The position numbers and the translations under genes were made by a program. Below the pieces are notes generated by a model, which saw only the letters and a list, made by a program, of their open reading frames with translations, ran no database searches and had not been told where the DNA came from. This document shows, piece by piece, positions 1-8,039 of a stretch of DNA of 17,836 nt (position 1 is the stretch's first letter; each line of letters opens with the position of its first letter). Origin of the DNA: Candidatus Peribacteria bacterium. Lineage in GTDB: Bacteria; Patescibacteria; JAEDAM01; Absconditabacterales; Absconditicoccaceae. The DNA is taken from the NCBI GenBank assembly GCA_031288635.1, contig JAITQZ010000039.1, forward strand, positions 1 to 17,836. The letters run 5' to 3'.

Positions 1-174
1 TAAGTTTAAGTAGAGAAAAATAACGTATACACACGCCTCTCAATGTATAAAAATTCCTTATTTTCTAAGAGGGATATTTTTTTATGTCTAATTTTTGGTT
101 ATTCAGAGTTTCCTTAGATAACTACAAGTTAGCACATTTAATTGACAATTACTTTATTTTGTATCCAGATTATG

Positions 175-180
175 TATAAT
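175..180 (+). promoter_or_regulatory. -10-like box upstream of integrase
   Basis: A perfect TATAAT preceded directly by TG lies about 64 bases before the integrase ATG. The nearest TTGACA (142-147) is 27 bases upstream, too far for a normal spacer, so only the -10 element is supported. The leader between it and the gene contains a short AGCC/GGCT hairpin (206-221) followed by T tracts, which could attenuate transcription. The rest of 1-174 shows nothing I can support. Confidence 0.35.
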
Positions 181-243
181 GAAATAACGGCATACAAAAG
201 AGGTGAGCCAATTTCTCGGCTTTTTTACTTCTTTTTTATTAAA

Positions 244-1200
244 ATGGAAATTACAAGAAACCTCGTAGGAGAGTTCCTACAATTTTACGTGAATAAAAAT
301 CACGCCTACACTACCATCTATCACCACAAGCACAACTTTGAAGAATTTGTTGAATGGTTAAAAGTAGAGAAGGAAAGTTGGGCTGTGATGGTGGAAGATA
401 TCACGTTAAGGGTGATAGAGCAGTACAAGACACATCTTCATACGCTTCATCCACCTAAGACATCTCGCCATTATGGAGTGAGTACATATCTTGCCCCCTC
501 CACCATTCAGGGCAAGATTCAGACTATTAAAATGTTCATAAAGTTCTTAAATCTAATGTACGATCAGGGTTTGACTTACTACAAGATAGAATCACCAAAA
601 GTTAAGTATCCAATGATTGAATATCTTGATAAAGAAGAGATTCAAGAACTTATCCAATATGTAAGAAATATAGAAATTTACGGTATCAATAGATTTAGAT
701 CGGAGTTGCTTATTACACTCGCTTTTACTTCTTGAATGAGACTGTCGGAGTTGTTAAGTCTCAAGATAGATGATATATACAAATCTGACCTCGTAATTCG
801 TGGAAAGTGAGCAAAAGATAGACTCATTTTTATTGGAGATCATATTCGCTATCTTACAGAAGAATATATATACCGAAGGAAACAAACCATCCCACGGAAT
901 GGGGGAGTAATTAAAGAGAGTGATTGGTTGTTTGTTTCCCATCAGCGTTGATGGGGAGAAAAGCTTTCAAAGCAAAGTGTATGTTGCCTGTTCAAAAAGT
1001 ACCGTGAATGAATGGGGTTAAAGAAAAAGATTACTTGTCATACCTTACGTCATTCTTTCGCCACATCGCTTCTAGAGGAGGGGACAGACCTAAGAACCAT
1101 TCAGGAATTGTTGGGACATTCCAACATCCAAACTACCCAGATATACACCCACGTTAGCAACCAAAAACTAAAACAAGCACGAGAGAGAGTATTCAGCTAG
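244..1200 (+). CDS. tyrosine recombinase (phage integrase)
   Basis: A 318-aa site-specific recombinase that probably integrates and excises this element. With TGA as Gly the N-terminal SAM-like core-binding domain (about residues 5-115) and the C-terminal catalytic domain (about 125-310) form one frame. Catalytic residues visible are Arg166 in SGMRLSEL, a Lys in the GKGAKDR beta-hairpin, His266 and Arg269 in CHTLRHS, His292 in LLGHSN and the nucleophile Tyr301 in QIYTHV. Under the standard code it would break at 733 inside the catalytic Arg box, where family members have Gly. I chose the ATG at 244 over the in-frame TTG at 142 because it starts at the beginning of the core-binding domain and follows the T-rich leader seen at other genes here. 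It could serve as a XerC/D-like host enzyme, but the neighbouring tRNA remnants and phage genes favour an integrase. Confidence 0.93.
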
Positions 1201-1231
1201 TGCTTATCAAGCCAGTTTTATCTACATTTTG

Positions 1232-1247
1232 CTTTTTTATAAAAAAG
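1232..1247 (+). terminator. palindrome after integrase, possible terminator
   Basis: A perfect 16-base palindrome (CTTTTTTATAAAAAAG) lies 31 bases after the integrase stop, with another T run at about 1254-1258. It is A/T only at its core, so it would be a weak intrinsic terminator. The rest of 1201-1317 holds nothing else I can support. Confidence 0.3.
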
Positions 1248-1317
1248 ACTTGATTTTTCTGTGCTAAAAATTATCATTCACATCGTTATCTATAGAACTG
1301 TCTGAATATCTTAGTTT

Positions 1318-1377
1318 GTTAGAATGGAATAGAATTAGACACAAAAGGTCGTCGGTTCAATTCCGTCAGCTGGCTAA
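1318..1377 (+). pseudogene. tRNA-like remnant (Leu-type?), possible att sequence
   Basis: The 3' part looks like a tRNA T-arm with the TTCAATT loop (1355-1361) followed by an acceptor-like strand ending AGCTGGCT (1369-1376). The 5' part contains AGACAC (1336-1341) after a GGAAT stretch, resembling the D-arm of long-variable-arm tRNAs such as tRNA-Leu. No anticodon arm and no 5' acceptor strand complementary to AGCTGGCT are present, and the T-stem has one mismatch. I read it as a decayed tRNA or the tRNA 3' end carried in an attachment site, next to the integrase. It could also be chance similarity. Confidence 0.35.
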
Positions 1378-1401
1378 GGTAGAGAAATTAAAAAAGGAAA
1401 T

Positions 1402-1478
1402 GGGTGATTAGCTCAGTTGGCTAGAGCATCTGCCTTACAAGCAGAGGGTCATAGGTTCGAGTCCTATATCACCCACCA
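1402..1478 (+). tRNA. tRNA-Val (anticodon UAC)
   Basis: A complete canonical cloverleaf. The 7-bp acceptor stem pairs GGGTGAT with ATCACCC, the D-stem GCTC with GAGC, and the anticodon stem TCTGC with GCAGA around the loop CTTACAA (anticodon TAC). The T-stem ATAGG pairs with CCTAT around TTCGAGT. Discriminator A and CCA are encoded (1475-1478). It lies between the integrase and the early phage genes, so it is probably carried by the element. Confidence 0.96.
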
Positions 1479-1502
1479 TTCAATCATTCCCCTTATCAAG
1501 AC

Positions 1503-1572
1503 GGGTGTGTAGCTCAGGGGTTAGAGCAGTCGGCTCATAACCGATTGGTCGTTGGTTCGACCCGTTACTACT
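1503..1572 (+). tRNA. CAU tRNA (Met/Ile2-like) with abnormal 3' half
   Basis: The 5' half is a good tRNA: D-stem GCTC/GAGC, and anticodon stem GTCGG/CCGAT around CTCATAA (anticodon CAT), followed by GTTGGTTCGA of a T-arm. From about 1561 the sequence no longer matches: the expected CCAAC strand and an acceptor strand complementary to GGGTGTG are missing. An alternative end pairing exists between ACGGGT (1501-1506) and ACCCGT (1560-1565), which would give a tRNA-like RNA without a T-arm. Either a recombination scar at the T-loop, a degraded gene or an unusual small RNA fits. The CAU anticodon does not tell Met from lysidine-modified Ile. Confidence 0.55.
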
Positions 1573-1605
1573 CTAAATTAATTCTTTCGTAGACTATAAA
1601 TATTA

Positions 1606-1639
1606 AAACCTATTATTCAAGTGAATAGTAGGTTTTTTT
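1606..1639 (+). terminator. intrinsic terminator after tRNAs
   Basis: A 13-bp stem (AAACCTATTATTC at 1606-1618 with GAATAGTAGGTTT at 1623-1635, one G-U pair) with a 4-base loop and a T7 run (1633-1639). It ends the tRNA transcript. Confidence 0.85.
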
Positions 1640-1705
1640 CGTGTTTATGTATTCACAGCGTATCTTTCCAGAAAAAAACTTACATACAAGGTACAGAATC
1701 AACAA

Positions 1706-1860
1706 CCCGTGACAATGCTATGAATAGATGAAATAGCATTGGATTGATGACTGTCACGGGCATCAATACTAGTGCTATGCTATCTATTCAGAGCTTGTCC
1801 TTTGACCCGCATATAAGCGGAAGTAAGTTCTGACTGCTAGCTAGCCAGAACTTTTATTTT
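1706..1860 (+). ncRNA. structured RNA candidate with pseudoknot and terminator
   Basis: The roughly 155-base stretch has several nested pairings and no convincing ORF. Outer helix P1 is 9 bp: CCCGTGACA (1706-1714) with TGTCACGGG (1752-1760). Inner helix P2 is 7 bp: ATGCTAT (1715-1721) with ATAGCAT (1733-1739). The P2 loop segment GAATAGAT (1722-1729) is perfectly complementary to ATCTATTC (1782-1789), so an H-type pseudoknot is possible. A small CCGC/GCGG hairpin follows (1807-1820), then a terminator-like hairpin AAGTTCTG (1825-1832) with CAGAACTT (1846-1853) and a T-rich tail. I do not recognise a known family: it is not tmRNA, RNase P or 6S by sequence. It could be a free ncRNA or a 5' leader of the gene at 1874. 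Upstream, 1640-1705 shows nothing clear. Confidence 0.55.
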
Positions 1861-1873
1861 ATTCGTTATTCAA

Positions 1874-2059
1874 ATGAAGTACACAATTTTCCTAGTATTC
1901 AATTTTGTAATACTGGTCTTGCTAGCTGATCAGATGATTATGATTTTGGGTATTGAGGGGATTGTGTTCGTTCATTGGATAGTGAGGAAAACAGAAAGAA
2001 AAATCAGAATTCCTACATCTTTCGGATTGAGGAAGAAAGTTTTAATTCCTATCAGGTAG
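1874..2059 (+). CDS. small membrane protein, unknown
   Basis: A 61-aa protein with a hydrophobic N-terminal half (about residues 4-36, enough for one or two membrane passes) and a basic C-terminal tail rich in Arg and Lys. It starts after the usual T-rich leader (TTTTATTCGTTATTCAA before ATG) and ends 3 bases before the replication initiator ATG, so the two are probably co-transcribed. I do not recognise a family. No TGA codon lies inside, so the reading does not depend on the code. Confidence 0.55.
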   Translation: MKYTIFLVFNFVILVLLADQMIMILGIEGIVFVHWIVRKTERKIRIPTSFGLRKKVLIPIR

Positions 2060-2062
2060 GTA

Positions 2063-3037
2063 ATGAAAGAGAAGCCTTGATATTATGCGATAATCATTGC
2101 ACCGATAAGGTATGCTGAAGATTTGACCGAATTTCAAAAGCTTCTCTATGCAGAAATCACCGCCTTAGCGGACAAAAATTGATACTGTTTTGCAAGTAAT
2201 TCTTACTTTGCAAAACTGTATAAAAAAACTGCCAAATGGATCTCTTCGGTAATATCAGATATGTGCAAAAAATGATATATCGAAGTAATCCATAATAAGG
2301 AAGAAGGAAATGTAAGGAAAATATTTGTTTGAGAGCTTATGAAGCTCAAAAAACAAATACAAGTACCTATCCCATTAGAACAGGAAGCTATCCCAGAAAA
2401 AGAGGATACCCCTATCCCATTTGAACAGGATACCCTATCCCAGAAAAATGGGAACATAATAATACAAGATAATACTACAAGTGTGAATAGAGAGGATGGC
2501 GAAAAAAATTCGCCACCTCCTCCTACACCCACACAAGTTGATTTTGATAAACCTGCATATGTTGCAAGTATGAGGGATGTAGAAATCAGGGGAAAACAAT
2601 GGGTTGAATATCGGAACATCTCTACTTGACGCAATGACATTCCAACGCCAGACATCAAAAAAGTATTGATTGAGGTTGTCAAAAAACCGTTGGAATACTT
2701 CAAGGAGCGTGTGAGTAAATTCGTTGTGATAAGGGACTTGATAGTAGCAAAACAGGCTGAAAGGCTGTTCTTCCACAAGATACGATTGCGAGACTTAGGA
2801 ATGTTTTCAAAGAATATCAATAGATTTACTGCGGAAGATAAAGCAATTATTGAGGATCTCGCCATTGGAAGCGAAAAGCAGAAAGCAATCAGACTTCTTA
2901 ATTCTTCACCCTCTCAGGAGGAAAAAAAAGCTGAACCAGTAGTGGAAAAATCTCCACTGACAGAGGAACAAAAGAAAGAAAAGAAAGAAATGTTCAAAAG
3001 GATACAGGAAAAAATTATTCAAAAAACCACTATTTAA
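2063..3037 (+). CDS. phage replication initiator (helix-turn-helix, O/DnaD-like role)
   Basis: A 324-aa protein assembled across internal TGA codons. The first ~75 residues look like the winged-helix domain at the start of many phage and plasmid initiators: YYAIIIAPIRYAEDL, then helices with LLYAEITALADKNGYCFAS, NSYFAKLYKKTAKWISSVI and the wing around KKGYIEVIH. A low-complexity Pro/Glu/Gln linker follows (about 100-175), containing a duplicated PIPxEQ unit, then a second helical domain (about 195-280) and a Lys/Glu-rich tail. Family knowledge: such proteins bind origin iterons and load the helicase. Four CTATCCCA repeats lie in the linker-coding DNA, as in lambda O. An AGGTAGG stretch close before the ATG is one of the few SD-like sequences in the window. 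The exact family is not certain. Confidence 0.75.
2367..2442 (+). repeat. four CTATCCCA iterons inside the initiator gene (putative origin)
   Basis: Identical 8-mers CTATCCCA start at 2367, 2388, 2412 and 2435, spaced 21, 24 and 23 bases, about two helical turns. Copies 1 and 3 continue with TT(A/T)GAACAGGA, and copies 2 and 4 with GAAAAA, so a unit of about 45 bases is duplicated. An AT-rich stretch follows at about 2443-2490. Iterons within the initiator gene, followed by AT-rich DNA, match the lambdoid origin plan. The plain alternative is a recent in-frame duplication in a protein linker. Confidence 0.5.
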
Positions 3038-3055
3038 TTGTTTAACCCACACGAA

Positions 3056-3349
3056 ATGAAAAAAATAACTCACATTAGCACACAGAGAAAAGTGCAGACA
3101 AAAAATTGAGAAAGGAGAGTCTATGAAGTAATTGTAGACTGACATCAGATTACTCTATGGAGACCACTTGGAAAAGTGGTAAATGTAGGAGATGAAATCG
3201 AATACATCAAAAATGAAAAAGGATTTTATGTAGAGAAATCCAAAAAAGATGAGATGAAAGAACTTGTGTCAAAGGTTGCAGAGCTGGAAAAAAGAGTTGA
3301 AAAATTAGAAAATATTTATTCTTCAACAAAAAAATCTGATGGAGAGTAA
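3056..3349 (+). CDS. small beta-rich protein with C-terminal coiled coil, unknown
   Basis: A 97-aa protein with two internal TGA codons. Residues ~18-70 alternate like a small beta barrel (RRVYEVIVDG, ITLWRPLGKVVNVGDEIEY), and residues ~74-90 form a heptad-like helix with the regular pattern KVAELEKRVEKLE. It sits between the initiator and the exonuclease and overlaps the exonuclease start by 11 bases, so it probably belongs to the replication operon. An OB-fold nucleic-acid-binding role is an inference from shape and place only. Confidence 0.7.
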
Positions 3350-4289
3350 AAAAATCTTGCGGTTCGACATCGAAACCGCTTCGGAAGTGTACACCTTCGA
3401 AGAGTGGACAACCTACCCCAAACGCAAACTCTGGGAACAGAAAATGGAGGAGAAGGAAAAGCCACAGACGGTAGAATACTACCGTGATAATTGCTGAATA
3501 TACGCCGAGTTCTCAAAAATAGTCTGTATCTCAATGATGTTCGGGGATAGGATAACCTCCCTGACTGGGGAGGAGAAGGAAATATTAGAGAAGTTCAATC
3601 AAGTCTTGGAGAAGTCTGATTGATATGTTCTGGGTGGGTTCAATGTGTTTGGGTTCGACATTCCGTACTTGCGGAAAAGGATGGTAATCAACGGAATCGT
3701 CCCCCATAAAAAACTTTGCATTCAGAACGAGAAGCCTTGGGAATGTTCCGTAGTTGATGTGATGAACATATGGAAGCATACGAGCTTCTCTTGCTCGCTC
3801 GATCTGCTTTCTCTCACTCTCTTCGGAGAAAGTCCGAAAACTGATATGTCAGGAAATAATGTATCTGCTGCTTTCTATGCTGGGAATATTGATATGGTAA
3901 GGAAATACTGCGAGGGAGATGTGAGGTTTACCGCTCGCTGTTATGAGGCGATCGTAAATCCATCCGAAAACGGGAAAAGGGCTACCGTTTCGGATAAAAC
4001 ATCTCAGAATACGGGTACTAACGAGACAAAAAATGCTGAAACTCCATCCGAGTGAATGGTGAATAATCCAGATAAGCCAGTATTCACTCCTTGAGAATTA
4101 TTAAAGCAGAAATCCAGAGGAAAGGAGATTGTGGATAAATTCGAGATGGCGGAGTTGTACATTGCCGAGCTGGAAAATCACTACACTATCTCGGACGAAC
4201 TCAAGAGTCAGCTCTATTCACTTCGAGATAACGAGAAAAAGAAATCTTTACCTTCCGAACCCGTGCAAGATGACTGACTTCCATTTTAG
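3339..4289 (+). CDS. DEDDy 3'-5' exonuclease (RNase H fold, PolB-exonuclease-like)
   Basis: A 316-aa protein. Motif I is FDIETA (Asp10, Glu12). Motif II is GGFNVFGFDIPYLRKR (Asp107). Motif III is YCEGD (Tyr190, Asp194), a Y-x3-D spacing that marks the DEDDy type. The block around VVDVMNIWKH and SLDLLSLTLFG is usual in phage exonucleases related to the PolB proofreading domain. These enzymes hydrolyse DNA ends 3' to 5' with two metal ions and may serve replication, recombination or repair. The nuclease covers about residues 1-205. The remaining ~110 residues are charged and polar, with no domain I recognise. It overlaps the gene before by 11 bases and the gene after by 20, so translation is probably coupled. 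Confidence 0.88.
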
Positions 4290-4776
4290 CGAGGTACAAG
4301 TAAAGGTTGATAACCTTTGTGTCATACTCCACAACATAGCCCGCAGACAGGCAGACGGCAACTTCGACTACGAAGCATTGGAGAAGGTAAGACCGAAAAT
4401 TGCCGTCCAGAAGTGGAACGGAAGATTGAGAAGATACGAAACCCATTTTATTACTACTGTTGATCCAATGCAAAGTCCAAGTCCAGAACATCCATACCAT
4501 ATTGAAGTTCCCTACTGAAGTAGATGAGAGCCAGTAGATGTGCGGTTGAAGAGACCTTTTAATGGTACGAAATATGCTAACGGGACTTGTAGAGAATGTG
4601 GTAAGAAAATCCTCCGATGAATAACAGCAAAGGGGAAACATATTCCCATTTCGCAGGAGATTGATCAACGAGGGAATATCTTACCTATAGCACATCGAGA
4701 GGATTGTCCACATGCAAAAGAGTTTCGTAGGAAGCAGAAATCTAACATACATTTTAGCAATAACCGCTTATTTTAA
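4270..4776 (+). CDS. hypothetical protein with C-terminal zinc-binding motif
   Basis: A 168-aa protein. After an N-terminal part rich in charged residues (SEVQVKVDNLCVILHNIARR), a C-terminal segment contains CRECGKKIL and, about 30 residues on, HREDCPH. This gives a C-x2-C...H-x3-C pattern likely to hold one zinc ion. It overlaps the exonuclease end by 20 bases, and its stop shares a base with the ATG of the next ORF. I do not recognise the family. Position in the DNA-metabolism operon suggests nucleic-acid binding, which is only an inference. Confidence 0.7.
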
Positions 4777-4907
4777 TGCAATTACTCTACCAAAGACTTT
4801 ACGAATTCTTGGATGAAGTCTCTGACTACCTCTATACCAGAGATAAAAAGCTCTATAGAGAGGCTGTAGAATTGCTTGGAGAAATCGCCAAGTGGATACA
4901 TAAATAA
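4776..4907 (+). CDS. 43-aa hypothetical protein
   Basis: A short amphipathic helical protein (MQLLYQRLYEF..., ending AKWIHK) with no TGA codon. Its ATG overlaps the TAA of the upstream gene by one base (TAATG), a typical coupled start, which is the main reason to accept it. No family recognised. Confidence 0.6.
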   Translation: MQLLYQRLYEFLDEVSDYLYTRDKKLYREAVELLGEIAKWIHK

Positions 4908-4935
4908 TCTTTTTAACCTTTTACAAATTACTGCA

Positions 4936-5430
4936 ATGAAAATTACTGAAACTATCAAGTCCATATCGGACGCATTCATAATTCTTGAACAACTTGAAAG
5001 CGAAGAGTGGAGAAACTCCAACGGAATTGGAGAAATCGAAATAGAATTCTTCAAAGAAGAATGTCTCAAAAAAATCAAGGAACATCAATCAGAGGCTCAT
5101 ATTTTCATTGAAGGAACACTAAAAAATATGAACACATCAAGACGACATTCCGAGGGAATATCCACAGAAATTAAAAGGCTTTCTGAATTGCAATCAAGAT
5201 ACGAAAGAGAGTATGAGAGAGGGAAAAATCGGATAGATTATTTGATGAAAACTTTTTGAATTGAAAAACTGGATACAGAGTTGAACAAACTTTCTTTCCG
5301 CTCTTCGGCTTCTGTAGAAATCACAGATGAAACATTAATTCCTGCCGAATATATAAAAGTTAAGGAGACAAAGTTTCCAGACAAAATAGCAATCAAGGAA
5401 GCTATAAAAGCTGGTAAGACTGTTCCCTAA
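4936..5430 (+). CDS. Gp157-like siphovirus protein
   Basis: A 164-aa protein. The N-terminal ~105 residues are strongly helical, with many Glu/Lys and a coiled-coil pattern. The C-terminal part reads TFGIEKLDTELNKLSFRSS and then ITDETLIPAEYIKVKE, the hallmark of the Gp157 family (helical domain followed by an IEKI.T...KLS.R / LIPAEY block). The linking Gly is a TGA codon, so the motif only appears under code 25. Family knowledge: Gp157 proteins lie near recombination and replication genes of streptococcal and other siphoviruses and have been linked to phage resistance, but their biochemistry is unclear. The leader before the ATG is T-rich with no SD. Confidence 0.8.
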
Positions 5431-5494
5431 GCAACAATTGTCGAAAAACAAAATCTCCAAATCAAATAATTTTATTCTTCTAAAAACTATCTCC

Positions 5495-6181
5495 ATGTAC
5501 TTAGAATTCAAAAAATTAGAGAGTGATCCAAAAAAAGGACACATCATCCAATTTAGCCTTGAAGAGGTTCATACCGTCTCGAGTAGAAACTTTATTGCTA
5601 TCAAAAGACCACTTCTGAATATTGATAGTATCGAAAGATCCATCAGAAGTAACTATCGTGAACAAATTGAAAAAGGACTCTTTTCCGATGTTGTAGCCAA
5701 ACAATGTGATGAAGAAATCAAAAATGCAATTGAGACAGAGAGACAAAGAATTCTAGCTCTTCCTCATCCTATCATTCTCGATGGAGTAGTAAAGGAAGCA
5801 AAGTATATTGACTGAGGAGCTACTATCAAAATGTTAGTATCCTTACCAGATGCTGAATATATCCTAGAAAATATCAAAGATATGCAAGAAATGGAAGCAG
5901 AATTATTGGAGTTCCCTTCTTATTTGTCGTGAGAACTACAAAAACAGAAGATTGAAAGTATAGTTCAGGAATTCCTTGATAATAACCCATTTTCAATCGT
6001 TCACTATAATCAGAAAAGATATAAGAACATCAAAATAAAAGATCGAAAGAATGAAGTGTTGGAGAAACCAAGAGAAGCTGACAAAGCAATTAAGGTATCT
6101 CTCCACGACATTTCTTTAAATGAACAAAAGATTGAAGATGATCCTAAATACAAGCATAAGAAGAGAAAATCTTGGAAATAA
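5495..6181 (+). CDS. hypothetical protein of the early block
   Basis: A 228-aa soluble, charged protein with two internal TGA codons. Visible features are an N-terminal part of mixed alpha/beta character (LEFKKLESDPKKGHIIQFS), a central helical region (about residues 45-85) and a Lys-rich C-terminus (KHKKRKSWK). I recognise no domain. An upstream TTG at 5438 is in frame, but a start there would put the T-rich leader inside the coding region, so the ATG at 5495 is preferred. Its place after the Gp157-like gene suggests a role in DNA metabolism, without direct support. Confidence 0.72.
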
Positions 6182-6203
6182 TTTATCTTTTCTATCATTG
6201 AAA

Positions 6204-6824
6204 ATGTTAAAGTACCCTGACCTTATACATTATCGAAAATCCTACGAATGAGAGAAATGTAAATATGTGACTTTTATATCCAGAGTGATATATTACGGAT
6301 ACGATCTTGAAATTGCTGTTTCTCCAAAGACTTTCTTTTGAAGACACAGAATTAAATCAGAAATCAGAGAAGATGGAAGAGTATGCACGATGTGTAGAGT
6401 ATTCAAATTATGGGATCAGTTCAGCATTGATAAGAATAATAAATCAAACGGACATTCTACGGAATGCTTACAATGTAGGAGAGAGAAGAAAAAAGAATAC
6501 AGAGCAAAAAGTAGAGAGAAAGACAACGAATACAGAGGGAGAAAAAGAACTCTAGAAATCTGAAGCTATATTGCCTTTCTCTCTCCGATTATAGTTGATG
6601 GAGTTCCTCGTGAAGATGTACGAGAAGTAATAGGCTATAAATTCAAAAGAGGATACGAGATAAAGTCTGTACATACGGGGGAGATAAGTAGATTAGATGC
6701 AGGAGATAATGTCCCGAAATGGAATTGTAAAAAGTTTTACCGTATTGATAAGCCTGTTGAACTAGTAGCAAAGAAGAAAGAAATAATCCAAAAAAATTCT
6801 GATTTATTTGATGAGATTGACTAG
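6204..6824 (+). CDS. zinc-finger protein of HNH-associated type, unknown
   Basis: A 206-aa protein with three internal TGA codons. A four-cysteine zinc finger lies at about residues 58-90: VCTMCRVFKLWDQF, a ~20-residue spacer, then CLQCRREKKKEYRAK. This C-x2-C...C-x2-C element with a basic helix after it is common at the front of phage HNH endonucleases and in stand-alone phage proteins. No HNH motif follows here, so nuclease activity is not supported. The C-terminal half (about 110-206) is unrecognised. The stop abuts the RtcB ATG directly (TAGATG), so the two are probably translated from one mRNA. Confidence 0.75.
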
Positions 6825-7988
6825 ATGAAAATAATTAAGACAGAAATGAGATTGATTAAATCACGATGTAATAATCCAGAATCTTCCGCCATTGATCAAG
6901 CTATCAATTTAACGAGGCTTCCTTTTATCCATAAGTATGTAGCATTAATGCCAGATACTCATATGTGATATGGGGTGCCTATTGGTGGAGTAATTGCTAC
7001 TGATTGATACATTATCCCCAATGCTGTTGGAGTGGATATTGGTTGCTGAATGTGTGCGATGAAGACTAATCGGCAGGTAGGAGATCAAAGAATAGAAGAT
7101 TTCCATAACATCCTAAAACTCCTGATGAAAAAAATTAGGAATGCTATTCCTGTTGGTATGGTTCATCATGTAAAAAAACAGGAAGTTGAATTACCGACCA
7201 TAACAACACCAGTAATATGACGAGAATTTGTTTCCGCACTTCATCAAGTCTGAACTTTGGGATGAGGAAATCACTTCATAGAATTGCAGAAAGATGAAGA
7301 CTGATTCTTATGGGTGATGATCCATTCTGGAAGTAGAAATGTAGGGAAAAAGGTATGCGACCATTATAATGCTATCGCCAAAGGAATGAATAATATGCGA
7401 TTAAGTAGTAATGTACAAGAGCATTTGAACTTTCTTCCTGTAAATTCACAAGAAGGAAAGGAATATATAGCAGATATGAATTGGTGCTTGGAATTCGCAA
7501 AAATCAATAGAAAACTGATGATGGATAGAATTGCTGAAATACTTCTCAAAAGTATTGAATGAATAGAGTTCGTGCAACCAATAGATATCCATCATAATTA
7601 TGCAAGCCTAGAAAATCACTTTGGGAAAAATGTTTGGGTGCATAGAAAAGGGGCAATTTCAGCAAGAAATTGAGAAATAGGAATTATTCCGTGATCACAA
7701 GGGACAAAGTCATATATCGTTGAATGACTAGGTAATAGGGAGTCTTTTATGTCTTGTTCACACGGAGCAGGAAGAAAAATGGGGAGATTACAAGCTAGGG
7801 ATAGTCTCTCTGTTGAAGCAGAAAAAGCAAGGATGGATAGAAAGTGAATAATCCATTCAATCCGTAATGAGAAGGATTTGGACGAAGCACCGTCTGCCTA
7901 TAAAGATATTGATGTCGTAATGGAGGAACAAAAAGATTTGGTAGAAATAAAAATAGAACTTTCCCCTTTGGCTGTTATTAAGTGATAA
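6825..7988 (+). CDS. rtcB: RNA-splicing ligase RtcB
   Basis: A 387-aa GTP- and Mn-dependent RNA ligase that joins 2',3'-cyclic-phosphate (or 3'-phosphate) ends to 5'-OH ends. All family blocks are visible: MPDTHMGYGVPIGG, GVDIGCGM (Asp71, Cys74), LGGGNHF (Asn149, His150), IHSGSRNVG (His167), HHNYA, VHRKGA, IPGSQGTKSY and SCSHGAGR (His313, the guanylylated residue by family analogy). About a dozen glycines, including ones in GCGM and LGGGNHF, are TGA codons, giving the clearest proof of code 25 here. Length is normal, so the enzyme is probably active. In a phage it may repair tRNAs cut by host anticodon nucleases, and tRNA genes lie in the same window. It ends TGA-TAA, the TGA being a sense codon. 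A role in host tRNA processing is the alternative. Confidence 0.97.
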
Positions 7989-7989
7989 T

Positions 7990-8006
7990 GGCTCGTATAA
8001 CGAGCC
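7990..8006 (+). terminator. hairpin after rtcB
   Basis: A 6-bp GC-rich stem, GGCTCG with CGAGCC, around TATAA lies two bases after the stop. The T run behind it is short (TTTC), so termination would be partial. It may instead protect an mRNA 3' end. Confidence 0.5.
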
Positions 8007-8039
8007 TTTCAAAATTTTATTCCACTATTGGTTTTAAGG

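Noticed and set aside
142..243. Integrase start at the TTG at 142 with TTGACA as part of the coding region.
   Set aside because: The extra 34 residues are not typical of the family, overlap a TATAAT and T-rich leader, and the ATG at 244 begins the core-binding domain.
1706..1860. tmRNA, RNase P RNA or a known riboswitch.
   Set aside because: No tRNA-like ends, tag ORF or family core sequences are visible.
2203..2865. Long minus-strand open frame opposite the initiator.
   Set aside because: It is antisense to the replication initiator and has low-complexity Ser/Phe/Ile composition; the plus-strand protein has clear wHTH features and an operon context.
4201..4668. 155-codon minus-strand open frame.
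   Set aside because: It is the shadow of the exonuclease end and of the 168-aa zinc-motif gene, with no motif and no leader of its own.
6204..6824. HNH homing endonuclease.
   Set aside because: Only the associated zinc finger is present; no His-Asn-His arrangement follows.
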